Of a DNA stretch of 64,000 bases, positions 36,422-44,693 are shown in pieces. The DNA lies in contig NZ_RQES01000027.1 in assembly GCF_004769405.1 (NCBI RefSeq), forward strand, positions 1 to 64,000, given 5' to 3'. The stretch's first letter is position 1, and each line of letters starts with the position of its first letter. Source of the DNA: Leptospira selangorensis (GTDB lineage Bacteria; Spirochaetota; Leptospiria; Leptospirales; Leptospiraceae). The position numbers and the translations under genes were made by a program. Under the pieces are notes generated by a model. It was not told the DNA's origin. It was given only the letters and a program-made list of their open reading frames with translations, and searched no databases.

Positions 36422-37327
36422 GTGAATCCACTTAAAAAGAAGCCCAGATCCAATGCTTACCAACCAGCTCCCGAAAAACCGGATTGGTTAAAGGTCAGGC
36501 TTCCTTTCCGTGAAAAGGAAAATCCGGTAGATTTCGTTCGTAGTTCTGTCGAGGGTGGAAAACTCAATACAGTCTGCGAAAGTGCTTCTTGCCCCAACCT
36601 AAACCATTGTTGGTCTAGAAAAACCGCTACTTATATGCTTGCAGGAGATATCTGCACGAGACGTTGTTCCTACTGTGATGTCGCCTTTGGAAAACCTCTC
36701 GCATTAAATCCGGAAGAACCTTTAAGAGTAGCAGAATCCGCAAAAGCTTTGGGCTTAAACCATGTGGTAATCACTTCAGTAAACAGAGACGATCTAGCGG
36801 ATGGAGGAGCGGCTCATTATAAAAAAACGGTAGAGTTGATCCGAGAAAGACTACCTGAATGCAAAATTGAAATTTTAGTTCCGGATTTCAAAATGAGAGA
36901 AGAAAACTTAGAGATCGTTTATTCTTCCAAACCGGATATATTCAATCATAACCTAGAAACAGTGGAGAGATTATTTCCCACTGTGGCTCCTGCTAAAAAA
37001 TATGAAAGATCATTAGATGTTCTGGAACATGCATCTAAAAAAGGACTTTTAACTAAAAGTGGACTCATACTTGGACTTGGCGAAACATTAGAAGAAGTCC
37101 ACCAAACTCTGAAAGATCTCAGATCCGTAGGAGTTCAGATGATCACTTTAGGACAATATTTGCAGCCAACTCCTACACATCTTCCTGTGAGCGAGTATAT
37201 TCGCCCTGAAGTATTCAAGGATCTAAAAGAATTCGGAAAAGCCTTAGGATTCAGGACAGTATTCTCAGGACCTTTGGTCAGAAGTTCTTATCACGCGGAC
37301 GAGCAAGTGCCGTGGTTCGAAAATTAA
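36422..37327 (+). CDS. lipA: Lipoyl synthase
   Basis: LipA inserts two sulfurs into protein-bound octanoate, a radical SAM reaction. The start is the GTG at 36422 with AGAGG 8 bases upstream, giving a 301-residue protein. An extended frame to 36272 runs over the divergent pseudouridine synthase promoter and is unlikely. The auxiliary cluster cysteines are Cys52, Cys57 and Cys63 (CESASC...C), and the radical SAM motif is Cys78-x3-Cys82-x2-Cys85. The C-terminal RSSYHADE holds the serine that ligates the auxiliary cluster. Confidence 0.94.
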   Translation: MNPLKKKPRSNAYQPAPEKPDWLKVRLPFREKENPVDFVRSSVEGGKLNTVCESASCPNLNHCWSRKTATYMLAGDICTRRCSYCDVAFGKPLALNPEEPLRVAESAKALGLNHVVITSVNRDDLADGGAAHYKKTVELIRERLPECKIEILVPDFKMREENLEIVYSSKPDIFNHNLETVERLFPTVAPAKKYERSLDVLEHASKKGLLTKSGLILGLGETLEEVHQTLKDLRSVGVQMITLGQYLQPTPTHLPVSEYIRPEVFKDLKEFGKALGFRTVFSGPLVRSSYHADEQVPWFEN

Positions 37328-37650
37328 AAAGAGCCAAAGATAAATTTCCGGATATTCCGGATTCTGGAGAGATGAAAAAGATCATCTTTCATTCTATTCT
37401 ATCTTATCTTTCCAAACAAGACGGTCATGTTTCTAAAATGGAGATCAAAGATCTTCTTTTTGATGCGATTAGTTTAATCCCAGGTTTCAGAGTGGAATGG
37501 GGAGAGATCCAAAAATTCGGTAAAAGTAAATTACTAGTAAATTATAAAGATAAACTTCTGATATTAGATCTAGAAGAAATTTCTAATATGATCCTAAAAC
37601 TTTGGGATCATTACCTGGATACTCATCCACATCATAAACCCCATAAATAG
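37312..37650 (+). CDS. Small hypothetical protein
   Basis: The protein has 112 residues starting from GTG inside the lipA tail (16-base overlap). A later start, the Met near residue 21 (MKKIIFHSILSYLS), would avoid the overlap. It is helical at the N-terminus with a beta-rich C-terminal half (KLLVNYKDKLLILDLEEI). A basic, histidine-rich tail follows (HPHHKPHK). I do not recognise it. It is co-directional with lipA and followed by a bidirectional terminator. Confidence 0.55.
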   Translation: MVRKLKRAKDKFPDIPDSGEMKKIIFHSILSYLSKQDGHVSKMEIKDLLFDAISLIPGFRVEWGEIQKFGKSKLLVNYKDKLLILDLEEISNMILKLWDHYLDTHPHHKPHK

Positions 37651-37689
37651 AAAAACCCGAGCTGCCCTTTAGAGCAACCCGGGATTTTT
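37651..37689. terminator. Bidirectional terminator between convergent genes
   Basis: AAAAACCCG (37651-37659) pairs with CGGG and a 5-T run at the far end (37680-37689) past a bulged A. The inner TGC/GCA arms are partly paired. T-runs lie on both strands, so it can end both the lipA-side transcript and the minus-strand FecR lipoprotein transcript. Confidence 0.75.
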
Positions 37690-37714
37690 CCACCTTTAAG
37701 CTTGTGCCTGTGGA

Positions 37715-38896
37715 TTAGTTTTCGGATTTAGTTTGGAAGTCGTAGATAACTTCTTTCACATCATCCTGATTGATCTTCTTGATACCGTCTTCGGTATGGA
37801 CGATCATTGTACTACCTTGCTGGTCTACTATCGCTCCGATGATGGTAGTTTTGCCATCAGCCAATACGATTTTTTCCAGTTTTTCGTAGTAGTTTACAAG
37901 ATCCTTATTGGTTTTCAGGTTTTTAGGAGCGGAAACAAGAACGTTCTTGAATCTTTTCAGCTCATCAGCCTGACGCTTAGCTAATTCTTCTTCGATTTTC
38001 TTTCTCTCAGCTTCGTTAGCAGCGTTTGTAGCTTCGTCAACTTTACCGGACTTAGGATCGATATTTAGTTTTGCTAATTTATCGGTAGTCTCTTTGTCCA
38101 GAGTAACGATGGTTCTGATCTCTTCTTCTTCGGTTTTGGATACCCCAGCGCCACTTAGTTTAGTAACCGCTTTAGGAATATCTTTCTCCAAAGTAGCATC
38201 TAGCTTAGTAAGTTCTTTCTCACCGAATTTTTTATCAGGAGCTTTTACTATAGAAGATTCATCTTTTTCTAAGATAACTTCAGCTTTGTCTAAAGAAGCT
38301 TTGATCTTTTGCAATTCTGCATTCGCAGAAATTTCTTCAGCAGTTGCACCTTCCAGAGCGCGAACTCTTGGAGATACTGCAACGGATCCTTCTAATACTT
38401 TCACGACAGATCTGTCGTTTTTAGTACGATCCACAACGAAAGAAGTTCCTCTAACTCCCGCGATTGCGGTCGGAGTTACTACAGAGAACTGATCGTCTTT
38501 GCTTGCTTTATTTACTTTAGCGAAAACTTTTCCGGAAACTAAGGACAATCTAGTGTCAGTGTTTCCTTGGGTATTCAAAGCTAGAGCAGAGAATTCCAAG
38601 CTTGACTTTTCAGCTAAACGAACAGCCGATCCGTCGGAGAATTGGATATCAACTTTTGCTTTTGCCTTGGTTTCAATCTTGTCCCCTTCTTTCAGGACAG
38701 TTCCAAGACTAGCTTTGTCTTCAGTTAAGTCAGCGTGTTGGATTTTTGCTTCTCCAACGCTAAATACTACGATTGCCGATGGTTGGCTCTGTTTTGCGTT
38801 CGCGGAATCCGCGTTCTCCGCAGGCTTTTTACAAGCTCCGGATGTCAACAGACCGACCATTAGGACGGCTGATGCAACGGAAATGATCTTATTCAT
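37715..38896 (-). CDS. FecR-domain lipoprotein (LipL45-like)
   Basis: The protein has 393 residues. The signal peptide ends in TSGAC, giving a lipidated cysteine near residue 22. A FecR domain spans about residues 60-175: IVVFSVGEAKIQ, LKEGDKIETKAKAKVDIQFSDGS and a GVRGTSFVV motif. The C-terminal half is charged and helical (TKLDATLEKDIPKAVTK). Leptospiral LipL45 and its paralogues have this layout, and the resemblance is from memory. Codon choice is uniform and biased, which leaves long open frames on the opposite strand and hints at high expression. AGGATAGGGG precedes the ATG. Confidence 0.8.
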   Translation of the reverse strand: MNKIISVASAVLMVGLLTSGACKKPAENADSANAKQSQPSAIVVFSVGEAKIQHADLTEDKASLGTVLKEGDKIETKAKAKVDIQFSDGSAVRLAEKSSLEFSALALNTQGNTDTRLSLVSGKVFAKVNKASKDDQFSVVTPTAIAGVRGTSFVVDRTKNDRSVVKVLEGSVAVSPRVRALEGATAEEISANAELQKIKASLDKAEVILEKDESSIVKAPDKKFGEKELTKLDATLEKDIPKAVTKLSGAGVSKTEEEEIRTIVTLDKETTDKLAKLNIDPKSGKVDEATNAANEAERKKIEEELAKRQADELKRFKNVLVSAPKNLKTNKDLVNYYEKLEKIVLADGKTTIIGAIVDQQGSTMIVHTEDGIKKINQDDVKEVIYDFQTKSEN

Positions 38897-38996
38897 ACCC
38901 CTATCCTTCTTTGATCGAGATTAATCAGAAACCGCGGTGGAGGCAGTCCGATCTATATTGGGTTAACATCTATGGATTTGGGATTTTCAATTTATT

Positions 38997-40196
38997 TCAA
39001 TTTTTTTTTCCAATTTGGAAGATATTTCCTGAACTAAAATCACCAAAATACAGCTCACCTGTGGAATCTTGGCCAAATGTGCTGATTAAGAAATGAGTAT
39101 CCCCTAATATAGTTAGTTTCCTTTTACCTTCTGTTTCGGTGGAAAAACCTAGGAGCTTTCCTGAGATAAAGTCCGCAAATATATACCATCCATAGAATTT
39201 GGAAAGATTTTTACCTCTGTACACGTAACCACCGGTAATAGAACGACCCAAATCATGATCGTATTCCAGTATTGGGTCAGTTAACCCCGGTTTTTCGCAA
39301 TTTGCCTTAGGTAAAAAGCAGTGGAATCCTTCCTTTATATTCCAGCCGTAATTTTTACCTTTTAGAACCAGATCTACTTCTTCCCAATCATCCTGTCCTA
39401 CATCTGCAAGATACAGATCTCCTGTTTTAGTATCGAAGGAGAATTTCCAAGGGTTTCTGAATCCGTACGCCCAGATCTCAGGCAAAAATCCGGGTGAGTT
39501 TTTGTAAGGATTGTCTTCCGGGATTTTATAAGGAGGGGCATTCGTATCCAGGTTAGGCGTTATTCGGATCAGAGTTCCTAGATAAGTAGAAGTGTTTTGT
39601 CCATGTTTATAAGGATCTGCAGCTGCTCCTCCATCCCCAAAACCGATATATAATTTTCCATCCGGACCAAAACCGAGTTGGCCTGCATTATGATTGGAAT
39701 AAGGCTGATCCACTCTAAGTAAGATCCTTTTACGATCTTGCCAACGTATTACTTTCGAATCATCCCAACGAAATTCTAAAATGAATGTTTGGTCCTTCCC
39801 GGATTCTTTAGAAACTGCATTGATATAGAAGAGTTTATTTTCCGAAAACTTAGGGTGAAATGCGAGACCCAGTAAACCTTCTTCCGACCTTGTTTCCACA
39901 CTCCCGGTAAAATCAGCGATTAGTTTGGATTGATTGTTGGCAAAATTCCAGAGAAGGATTTTCCCCTTCTTCTCCAAAACTACCATCTCACCCGGTAGGC
40001 TCGGATGAAATTGTATATCCGTGATTTCTTTAAATCCGGAAGCAACCTGAGTCCAACCGAAAACGTATTCTACGTTGCTTTCCGTTTTAGGTTTTTGTTT
40101 TTTAGTTTTGGCGAGAAGATAGGTGCCCTCTCCCGTAAAGAGTAAGAGTCCCAGAAATAGAAAGAAGGTTAAGATCCTGTTGCGAAATCGTATCAT
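38997..40196 (-). CDS. Sugar dehydrogenase-like beta-propeller (PQQ-dependent GDH-B/HIP family)
   Basis: The protein has 399 residues from the ATG at 40196, where a hydrophobic signal segment (about 5-25) starts. The longer frame to 40250 overlaps the divergent gene. Repeated propeller strands and the motif SNHNAGQLGFGPDGKLYIGFGDGG match the soluble aldose sugar dehydrogenase family, in which the histidine acts as base and PQQ is the cofactor. Further features include YGFRNPWKFSFD and the ADVGQDDWEEVDL stretch. PQQ dependence is family knowledge, and no pqq genes are in the window. Confidence 0.85.
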   Translation of the reverse strand: MIRFRNRILTFFLFLGLLLFTGEGTYLLAKTKKQKPKTESNVEYVFGWTQVASGFKEITDIQFHPSLPGEMVVLEKKGKILLWNFANNQSKLIADFTGSVETRSEEGLLGLAFHPKFSENKLFYINAVSKESGKDQTFILEFRWDDSKVIRWQDRKRILLRVDQPYSNHNAGQLGFGPDGKLYIGFGDGGAAADPYKHGQNTSTYLGTLIRITPNLDTNAPPYKIPEDNPYKNSPGFLPEIWAYGFRNPWKFSFDTKTGDLYLADVGQDDWEEVDLVLKGKNYGWNIKEGFHCFLPKANCEKPGLTDPILEYDHDLGRSITGGYVYRGKNLSKFYGWYIFADFISGKLLGFSTETEGKRKLTILGDTHFLISTFGQDSTGELYFGDFSSGNIFQIGKKN

Positions 40197-40294
40197 TCTG
40201 GCAGAAAAAAATACAGTTTGAAATCGCTCAGTCAAGGATGAAAAAGCCAAAAACTAGATGCCAAAACTCACCCACAAACCAGTCTGGAGTTAAG

Positions 40295-41626
40295 ATGAGC
40301 ACGAGCACCCTTCGCCCCGAATCTTCCATAGCCTTATTGGAGGAAATGGAAAAAAAATATAAACAGATCCCATTCGAAGCAATTCTGAAACAGGATATTC
40401 TGAGGCAAGGGATCCATTTTCTTCCTGAATCTTTTCAAGTAGGGGAAGATTATAAGACAAAGGATTATTTCATCTTCTCCTTTGATCATATTCCACTTGC
40501 AGATATGAAAGAAGGCACCGACTCTAAAGCTCCGGAAGAGATCAAAATCACCGGCGGTTATTTCAATTTATTACCGACCGTAGTTTCTACCCGTAATAAT
40601 CCGGATTCACCTTATAAAGTGAAACGTATTCCTGCCGGAGAAAAAGACGAAGGAAGACCAGGTCTTTATTTAAACGAAACATTTTTAGGAAAGTTAGAGT
40701 ATCCACCTAAACCTGCTTGGTACAGACATAAAACGAAGTCCGGAAAAATTCCGGGAGAGATCGCACCGGTTATTGAATGGGGATATCTGATCTATCTAAC
40801 CGTATTTCGTAACTGCCAATACTTCGGTAAAGACGAAGAATGTGCTTACTGCGATATCAATCATAATTATAGACAACAGAAGAATGCAGGCAGACCTTAT
40901 ACCGGCGTTAAAGACATCGAAGATATTTTAGAAGTTCTGTCTTGGATCGATGCAGAAGACGAGATCGCAAAAGTGTATACGATCACAGGCGGATCCGTAA
41001 TCACTTCTCTCAAAAAGAAAAATGAAATAGATTTTTATTTAGAATACGCGCAAGCAATCGAGCAAAAATTCCCTGGAAGATGGATGGGCAAGATCGTTTC
41101 CCAAGCCTGGGAAAATGATGACTGCAAAAAATTCAAAGACGCAGGTATCCAAGTTTATCATCCCAACTACGAGGTATGGGAACCGGAACTATTCAGAAAA
41201 ATTTGTCCTGGAAAAGAAGCGTATATCGGTAGAGATACTTGGATCAGAAGGATCGTAGACTCCGCAGAAATTTTTGGGCCTTCTTATGTAATCCCGAACT
41301 TTGTGGGAGGAGTAGAACTTTCCCAACCTTGGGGATTTGCTACAGTCGCAGAAGCGATCAAATCTACCGGAGAAGGTTTAGACTTCTTCATGTCCAAGGG
41401 GATCATGCCTAGATTCACTGCATGGTGCCCTGAACCTTATACAACTTTAGGAACTCAGGCAGGTCCTCCTCTAGAATATTTCTGCGAATTACTCACAGTC
41501 TGGAAGTCTACATTCGAAAAATATAATCTACCAGTGCCTCCAGGTTATGGAGAACCGGGACCAGGAAAGGCGGTATTCTCCGTTTCCGCCTTTATGGATG
41601 TGATCGGTTATACAGGAAGGGCTTAA
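40295..41626 (+). CDS. Radical SAM family protein with an unusual C-x8-C-x2-C cluster triad
   Basis: The protein has 443 residues from the ATG at 40295, with GGAG about 7 bases upstream. The longer frame to 40238 overlaps the divergent gene. The probable [4Fe-4S] triad is FRNC-x8-CAYC (about residues 189-201), spaced wider than the common C-x3-C-x2-C. A TIM-barrel region follows (TITGGSVITS, YHPNYEVWEPELFRKICPG). An N-terminal region of about 180 residues has no motif I can name. The reaction is unknown. It is flanked by convergent and divergent genes, so it stands alone. Confidence 0.78.
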   Translation: MSTSTLRPESSIALLEEMEKKYKQIPFEAILKQDILRQGIHFLPESFQVGEDYKTKDYFIFSFDHIPLADMKEGTDSKAPEEIKITGGYFNLLPTVVSTRNNPDSPYKVKRIPAGEKDEGRPGLYLNETFLGKLEYPPKPAWYRHKTKSGKIPGEIAPVIEWGYLIYLTVFRNCQYFGKDEECAYCDINHNYRQQKNAGRPYTGVKDIEDILEVLSWIDAEDEIAKVYTITGGSVITSLKKKNEIDFYLEYAQAIEQKFPGRWMGKIVSQAWENDDCKKFKDAGIQVYHPNYEVWEPELFRKICPGKEAYIGRDTWIRRIVDSAEIFGPSYVIPNFVGGVELSQPWGFATVAEAIKSTGEGLDFFMSKGIMPRFTAWCPEPYTTLGTQAGPPLEYFCELLTVWKSTFEKYNLPVPPGYGEPGPGKAVFSVSAFMDVIGYTGRA

Positions 41627-42306
41627 TCCCCTCCACTGGTAGAACGTTCCACTCTTCTCCAGGCGTTTGCCCAAGAAGCAAAAGAGTTTTGGTTTCTAGT
41701 CTGCAGATAAAGTTTGCCCTTACCGGAAAATTTTGCGACGATTCCTTCTCCTGATAAGAAGAGGGATTTTAAGCCGCCTACCTTATCCAAATGATATTCT
41801 AGGCTTGGCTCAAAACCTACGATATGACCCGTGTCTACGATGTACATTCCTTCCACATCCACAGTATGAATTGCTCCAAAACTAGAAAAGAAAAGGTCTC
41901 CTGCTCCGGAAACTTTTAGGAAGAATAAACCTTCTCCCGCGAAAAATCCCTTAAATCCTCCCCATTTACTGTCAATGACGAGTCCCGTACTTCCTGCAAC
42001 ATAGGCCCCTCTACTTAGGATCAATTCTTCATTTTGTAGGGTCCGATGTTCTAGGTCTCCTTGTGTGGCAGAAGTTAAAAATAATTCTCCGGAACCTTCT
42101 GCAGTAAACGTATTCTGAAAGAAAGATTCTCCGCTGAATAAGGCTCTTTTTGCAGAGGCGAAGATGCCCCCCTGTGCCTTTGTCTCCATTTTGATCTCAG
42201 GAGACATTGCGACCATCGCACCTGATTCGGCACGGATCGATTCTCCAGAATTCATTTGTAATTTAATAAGAGGAAAATCAGGTTTAGCTAATATTTCAAA
42301 TTTCAT
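41623..42306 (-). CDS. AIM24/TIGR00266 family protein, paralogue C (downstream)
   Basis: The protein has 227 residues. It is a beta-helical AIM24-like (DUF124) protein made of repeated strands. Conserved landmarks are the start MKFEILAKPDFPLIKL, MNSGESIRAESGAMVAMSP, the GESFFQNTF block and a C-terminal GGLKSLFLSGEGIVAKFSGKGKL block. Bacterial members are of unknown function, while the mitochondrial relative Aim24 affects membrane organisation. It is last of three tandem paralogues on the minus strand, four bases after the previous one. No signal peptide is seen. Confidence 0.85.
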   Translation of the reverse strand: MKFEILAKPDFPLIKLQMNSGESIRAESGAMVAMSPEIKMETKAQGGIFASAKRALFSGESFFQNTFTAEGSGELFLTSATQGDLEHRTLQNEELILSRGAYVAGSTGLVIDSKWGGFKGFFAGEGLFFLKVSGAGDLFFSSFGAIHTVDVEGMYIVDTGHIVGFEPSLEYHLDKVGGLKSLFLSGEGIVAKFSGKGKLYLQTRNQNSFASWANAWRRVERSTSGGD

Positions 42307-42310
42307 ATTC

Positions 42311-42985
42311 TTATGATTCCTTTTTAGGAGGTAATTTATCTCGGAACCATGCGCCTAAACTAGGCACGTTCCTGGATTGGAGCCAAAGCCTTCCTTTCCC
42401 TCTAAACTTTGCCACGAAACCTTCCCCGCCCAAAAAGAAGGATTTCCATCCACCGAATTTAGTGATCTCGTATTGCAAACCTTCTTCGAATGCGACGATA
42501 TGTCCTGTGTCTACGATGAACTCACCTTCTACATCGAGTAATTCTATTCCTCCATAACTGGAGATAAGAACGGGTCCACTCCCTGTGAGTTTTAGGAAGA
42601 ATAAAGACTCTCCACTGAAAAAACCTTTAAGCCCTTGGAATTTGGTATCTATGTCTATATTCGGTTGTGACGCGAGAAAGGAACTGGATTGGATAAAAAT
42701 AGTCCCGTTCAGATCTAGTTTTTCTATATCACCAGGCAATGTAGGAGCAAGTAAAACTTCACCAGGTTGAGAAGCGCTGAATGTGTTCATCCAGAAGGAT
42801 TCTCCGCCTAAAAAAGCCGCCTTTAAGGATTTGAAAAGTCCTCCTTGCTGCGCCTTACTCGTTTGCATTTGGATATGGGAACTCATACTCATAAGAGCTC
42901 CTGCTTCCGCCTTGATGGATTCTCCCGAATTCAGATTCACTTTCGCTACAGAATACGAGGGCTTATATAATAGTTGGATATTCAT
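42311..42985 (-). CDS. AIM24/TIGR00266 family protein, paralogue B (middle)
   Basis: The protein has 224 residues. It shows the same repeated-strand fold as its neighbours: NSGESIKAEAGALMSMS, GGESFWMNTFSA, TGHIVAFEEGLQYEI and FFLGGEGFVAKFRGKGRLWLQSR. It differs from the other two by LDLNGTIFIQSSSF and by an arginine/lysine-rich tail. It has an ATG start, with the next gene four bases downstream. Function is unknown. The array may provide a hetero-oligomer. Confidence 0.85.
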   Translation of the reverse strand: MNIQLLYKPSYSVAKVNLNSGESIKAEAGALMSMSSHIQMQTSKAQQGGLFKSLKAAFLGGESFWMNTFSASQPGEVLLAPTLPGDIEKLDLNGTIFIQSSSFLASQPNIDIDTKFQGLKGFFSGESLFFLKLTGSGPVLISSYGGIELLDVEGEFIVDTGHIVAFEEGLQYEITKFGGWKSFFLGGEGFVAKFRGKGRLWLQSRNVPSLGAWFRDKLPPKKES

Positions 42986-43008
42986 TATAAATTCCTAATT
43001 TAAAAACC

Positions 43009-43674
43009 TTATAAAGGAAGAAGTTTCGTCAGCCATCCGATAAAACTGGAAGGTACTCTGGATTGGATCCAAAGAGTTCCATGACCAGAAAAATTTGCGA
43101 CGAGCCCTTCTCCGCCCAATAGAGTGGATTTCCAATTTCCACCTGCCTTTCCTACTTTGAACTGCAAAGAGTTTTCAAAAGCGACGATGTGGCCAGTATC
43201 CACAGTATAATTTCCTTGGACCTGGATCGGAACGATCGCGCCATAAGAACTTAAGAATAGTTTTCCTGTTCCGGAAATTTCTAATAAGAACAAACCTTCT
43301 CCGCCTAATAAGGAACGGATCCCTCCGAATTTAGAGACCACTTGGATCCCGGAATCTGAAGCAAGATAAGATCCGGATTGAACAAAAATACTTTTGCCTC
43401 CCAGATCCAAGTCCACGATATCTCCCGGAAGATCCGGAGCAAGGCCGATCTCTCCTCCGGAAGAAGGAGCAGTATACGTGTTGAAGAAAAAAGATTCTCC
43501 GCCGAAAAATTTACGAGCGAGTGCGGAGAAAAATCCGCTTCCCATTTTAGTTTCCACTCCCATTCCGGAACTCATGTAGACCATGACGCCTGCTTCGGAT
43601 TTAATCGATTGACCCGAATCCAAACGGAGCTTCAATAAGGAGAACGAAGGTTTATGCGAAATCTGGTATTGCAT
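43009..43674 (-). CDS. AIM24/TIGR00266 family protein, paralogue A (first)
   Basis: The protein has 221 residues from the ATG at 43674, chosen because MQYQISHKPSFSLLKL lines up with the starts of the other two. A TTG at 43713 would add 13 residues with no counterpart. Landmarks are LDSGQSIKSEAGVMVYMS, GGESFFFNTYTA and GGEGLVANFSGHGTLWIQSR. No clear ribosome site is visible. It heads the three-gene array and is divergent from an SDR gene. Confidence 0.84.
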   Translation of the reverse strand: MQYQISHKPSFSLLKLRLDSGQSIKSEAGVMVYMSSGMGVETKMGSGFFSALARKFFGGESFFFNTYTAPSSGGEIGLAPDLPGDIVDLDLGGKSIFVQSGSYLASDSGIQVVSKFGGIRSLLGGEGLFLLEISGTGKLFLSSYGAIVPIQVQGNYTVDTGHIVAFENSLQFKVGKAGGNWKSTLLGGEGLVANFSGHGTLWIQSRVPSSFIGWLTKLLPL

Positions 43675-43775
43675 ACGAAAGGAAAGTTTGGAAAATATTT
43701 TCCAATGCGTCAATCGATTCCCGTAATTCCATATGTCTTTCTAATGTATTCTATTCCATAAAGAAGAACTTTCAA

Positions 43776-44435
43776 ATGAAACAAGTTTTGATTACAGGTG
43801 CAAATCGAGGAATCGGTCTAGAGCTCGCTAATTTATATTCGGAAAAAGGTTACACTGTTTATGCAGCTTGCAGAAAAAGTTCGGAACCTTTACGCAGGCT
43901 GGGTGTAAAAATTTTTGAAGGTTTGGACCTTACACAAAGCCAAAGTTTCGAAACTCTCTCCGGTTTTCTGACCGGGGTCAAGCTGGACATTCTCATCAAT
44001 AACGCAGGTATCCTGATCCCTGATAATTTGGAAAGCGTGGACTTTACAGAATTAGAAACCCAGATCCTGGTAAATGCAATCGGACCTATACGATTAAGTC
44101 GTCTACTTCTTCCTAAACTTGGCCCTCATTCCAAACTGATTTTTATCACTAGCAGAATGGGATCCATCGCGGACAACACTTCAGGTGCTTATTATGGATA
44201 TAGAATGTCCAAAGCCGCCTTGAATGCAGGTGCCGTTAGTCTTGCACGCGATCTTGCACCTAAAAAGATCTCTGTAGGTATTTTCCACCCAGGAATGGTA
44301 GCCACCGAAATGACAGGAAGACAAGGAATTCCGCCTAGAGAGGCGGCCGAGGGACTAGCCCATTTAGTGGAAAAACTCTCCCCGGAAAGGTCCGGAAGAT
44401 TCTTTCATCAAAACGGGGAAGAGTTACCATGGTAA
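43776..44435 (+). CDS. Short-chain dehydrogenase/reductase (SDR)
   Basis: The protein has 219 residues with the Rossmann loop TGANRGIG near the N-terminus, INNAG in the middle and the catalytic tyrosine-lysine pair in YGYRMSK, preceded by a serine in ITSRMGSI. The fold and length are classical SDR, NAD(P)H-dependent, substrate unknown. The spacing of 258 bases to lpxC contains structured RNA candidates, so it may share a transcript end with lpxC. Confidence 0.87.
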   Translation: MKQVLITGANRGIGLELANLYSEKGYTVYAACRKSSEPLRRLGVKIFEGLDLTQSQSFETLSGFLTGVKLDILINNAGILIPDNLESVDFTELETQILVNAIGPIRLSRLLLPKLGPHSKLIFITSRMGSIADNTSGAYYGYRMSKAALNAGAVSLARDLAPKKISVGIFHPGMVATEMTGRQGIPPREAAEGLAHLVEKLSPERSGRFFHQNGEELPW

Positions 44436-44440
44436 TTGGA

Positions 44441-44483
44441 TTCTGTCTCCCTAAAACAACACTGTTGTAAAAAAGAGACAGAA
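44441..44483 (+). terminator. Nested hairpin after the SDR gene
   Basis: TTCTGTCTC (44441-44449) pairs with GAGACAGAA (44475-44483), and inside it ACAAC (44456-44460) pairs with GTTGT (44464-44468) around ACT. It starts five bases after the SDR stop. There is no U-tract, so it may be a poor terminator or part of the lpxC leader structure. Confidence 0.45.
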
Positions 44484-44513
44484 GTACAGAAATTTCTTTC
44501 AAATTATGTCTAG

Positions 44514-44536
44514 TTGTCTCTGTACCGAGCTATAAT
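44514..44536 (+). promoter_or_regulatory. Possible -10 element (TATAAT) for lpxC
   Basis: TATAAT sits at 44531-44536, about 158 bases before the lpxC start. A TTGTCT candidate -35 at 44514-44519 is only 11 bases upstream, too close for a standard promoter, so the -35 is not settled. If used, it would give a 5' leader of about 150 bases. Confidence 0.3.
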
Positions 44537-44562
44537 GCCCGTCTAAAATCATCTTTTTGCAC

Positions 44563-44685
44563 TGCACCTGGCATGGATATTGCTTCTATAGTCCTAAAGG
44601 GTTAATTTTAATTGGATTTCACAGACGTCCAATCTAGAAAGAACCCGGTGCAAAGCGAATGGATTCCGGAACCGAAAGTTTCCGG
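44563..44685 (+). promoter_or_regulatory. Structured lpxC leader with a GAAA-tetraloop hairpin at the ribosome site
   Basis: TGCACC-T-GG (44563-44571) pairs with CC-C-GGTGCA (44644-44652) with one mismatch, enclosing about 72 bases. Downstream, CCGGAA (44666-44671) pairs with TTCCGG (44680-44685), capped by C-GAAA-G after one mismatch, ending eight bases before the ATG. The hairpin adjoins the Shine-Dalgarno-like GGGGTAGGA. This is a read of pairing potential only; no known riboswitch class was recognised. Confidence 0.4.
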
Positions 44686-44693
44686 GGTAGGAA

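Noticed and set aside
38094..38924. Long open frames on the plus strand opposite the FecR-domain lipoprotein
   Set aside because: Translated they are rich in Ser, Leu and Phe with no motif. They follow from the biased codons of the real gene on the minus strand.
39000..39010. Homopolymer of about nine T (A on the coding strand) as a phase-variation site
   Set aside because: It falls in the last codons of the sugar-dehydrogenase-like gene, where slippage would change only the C-terminal residues.
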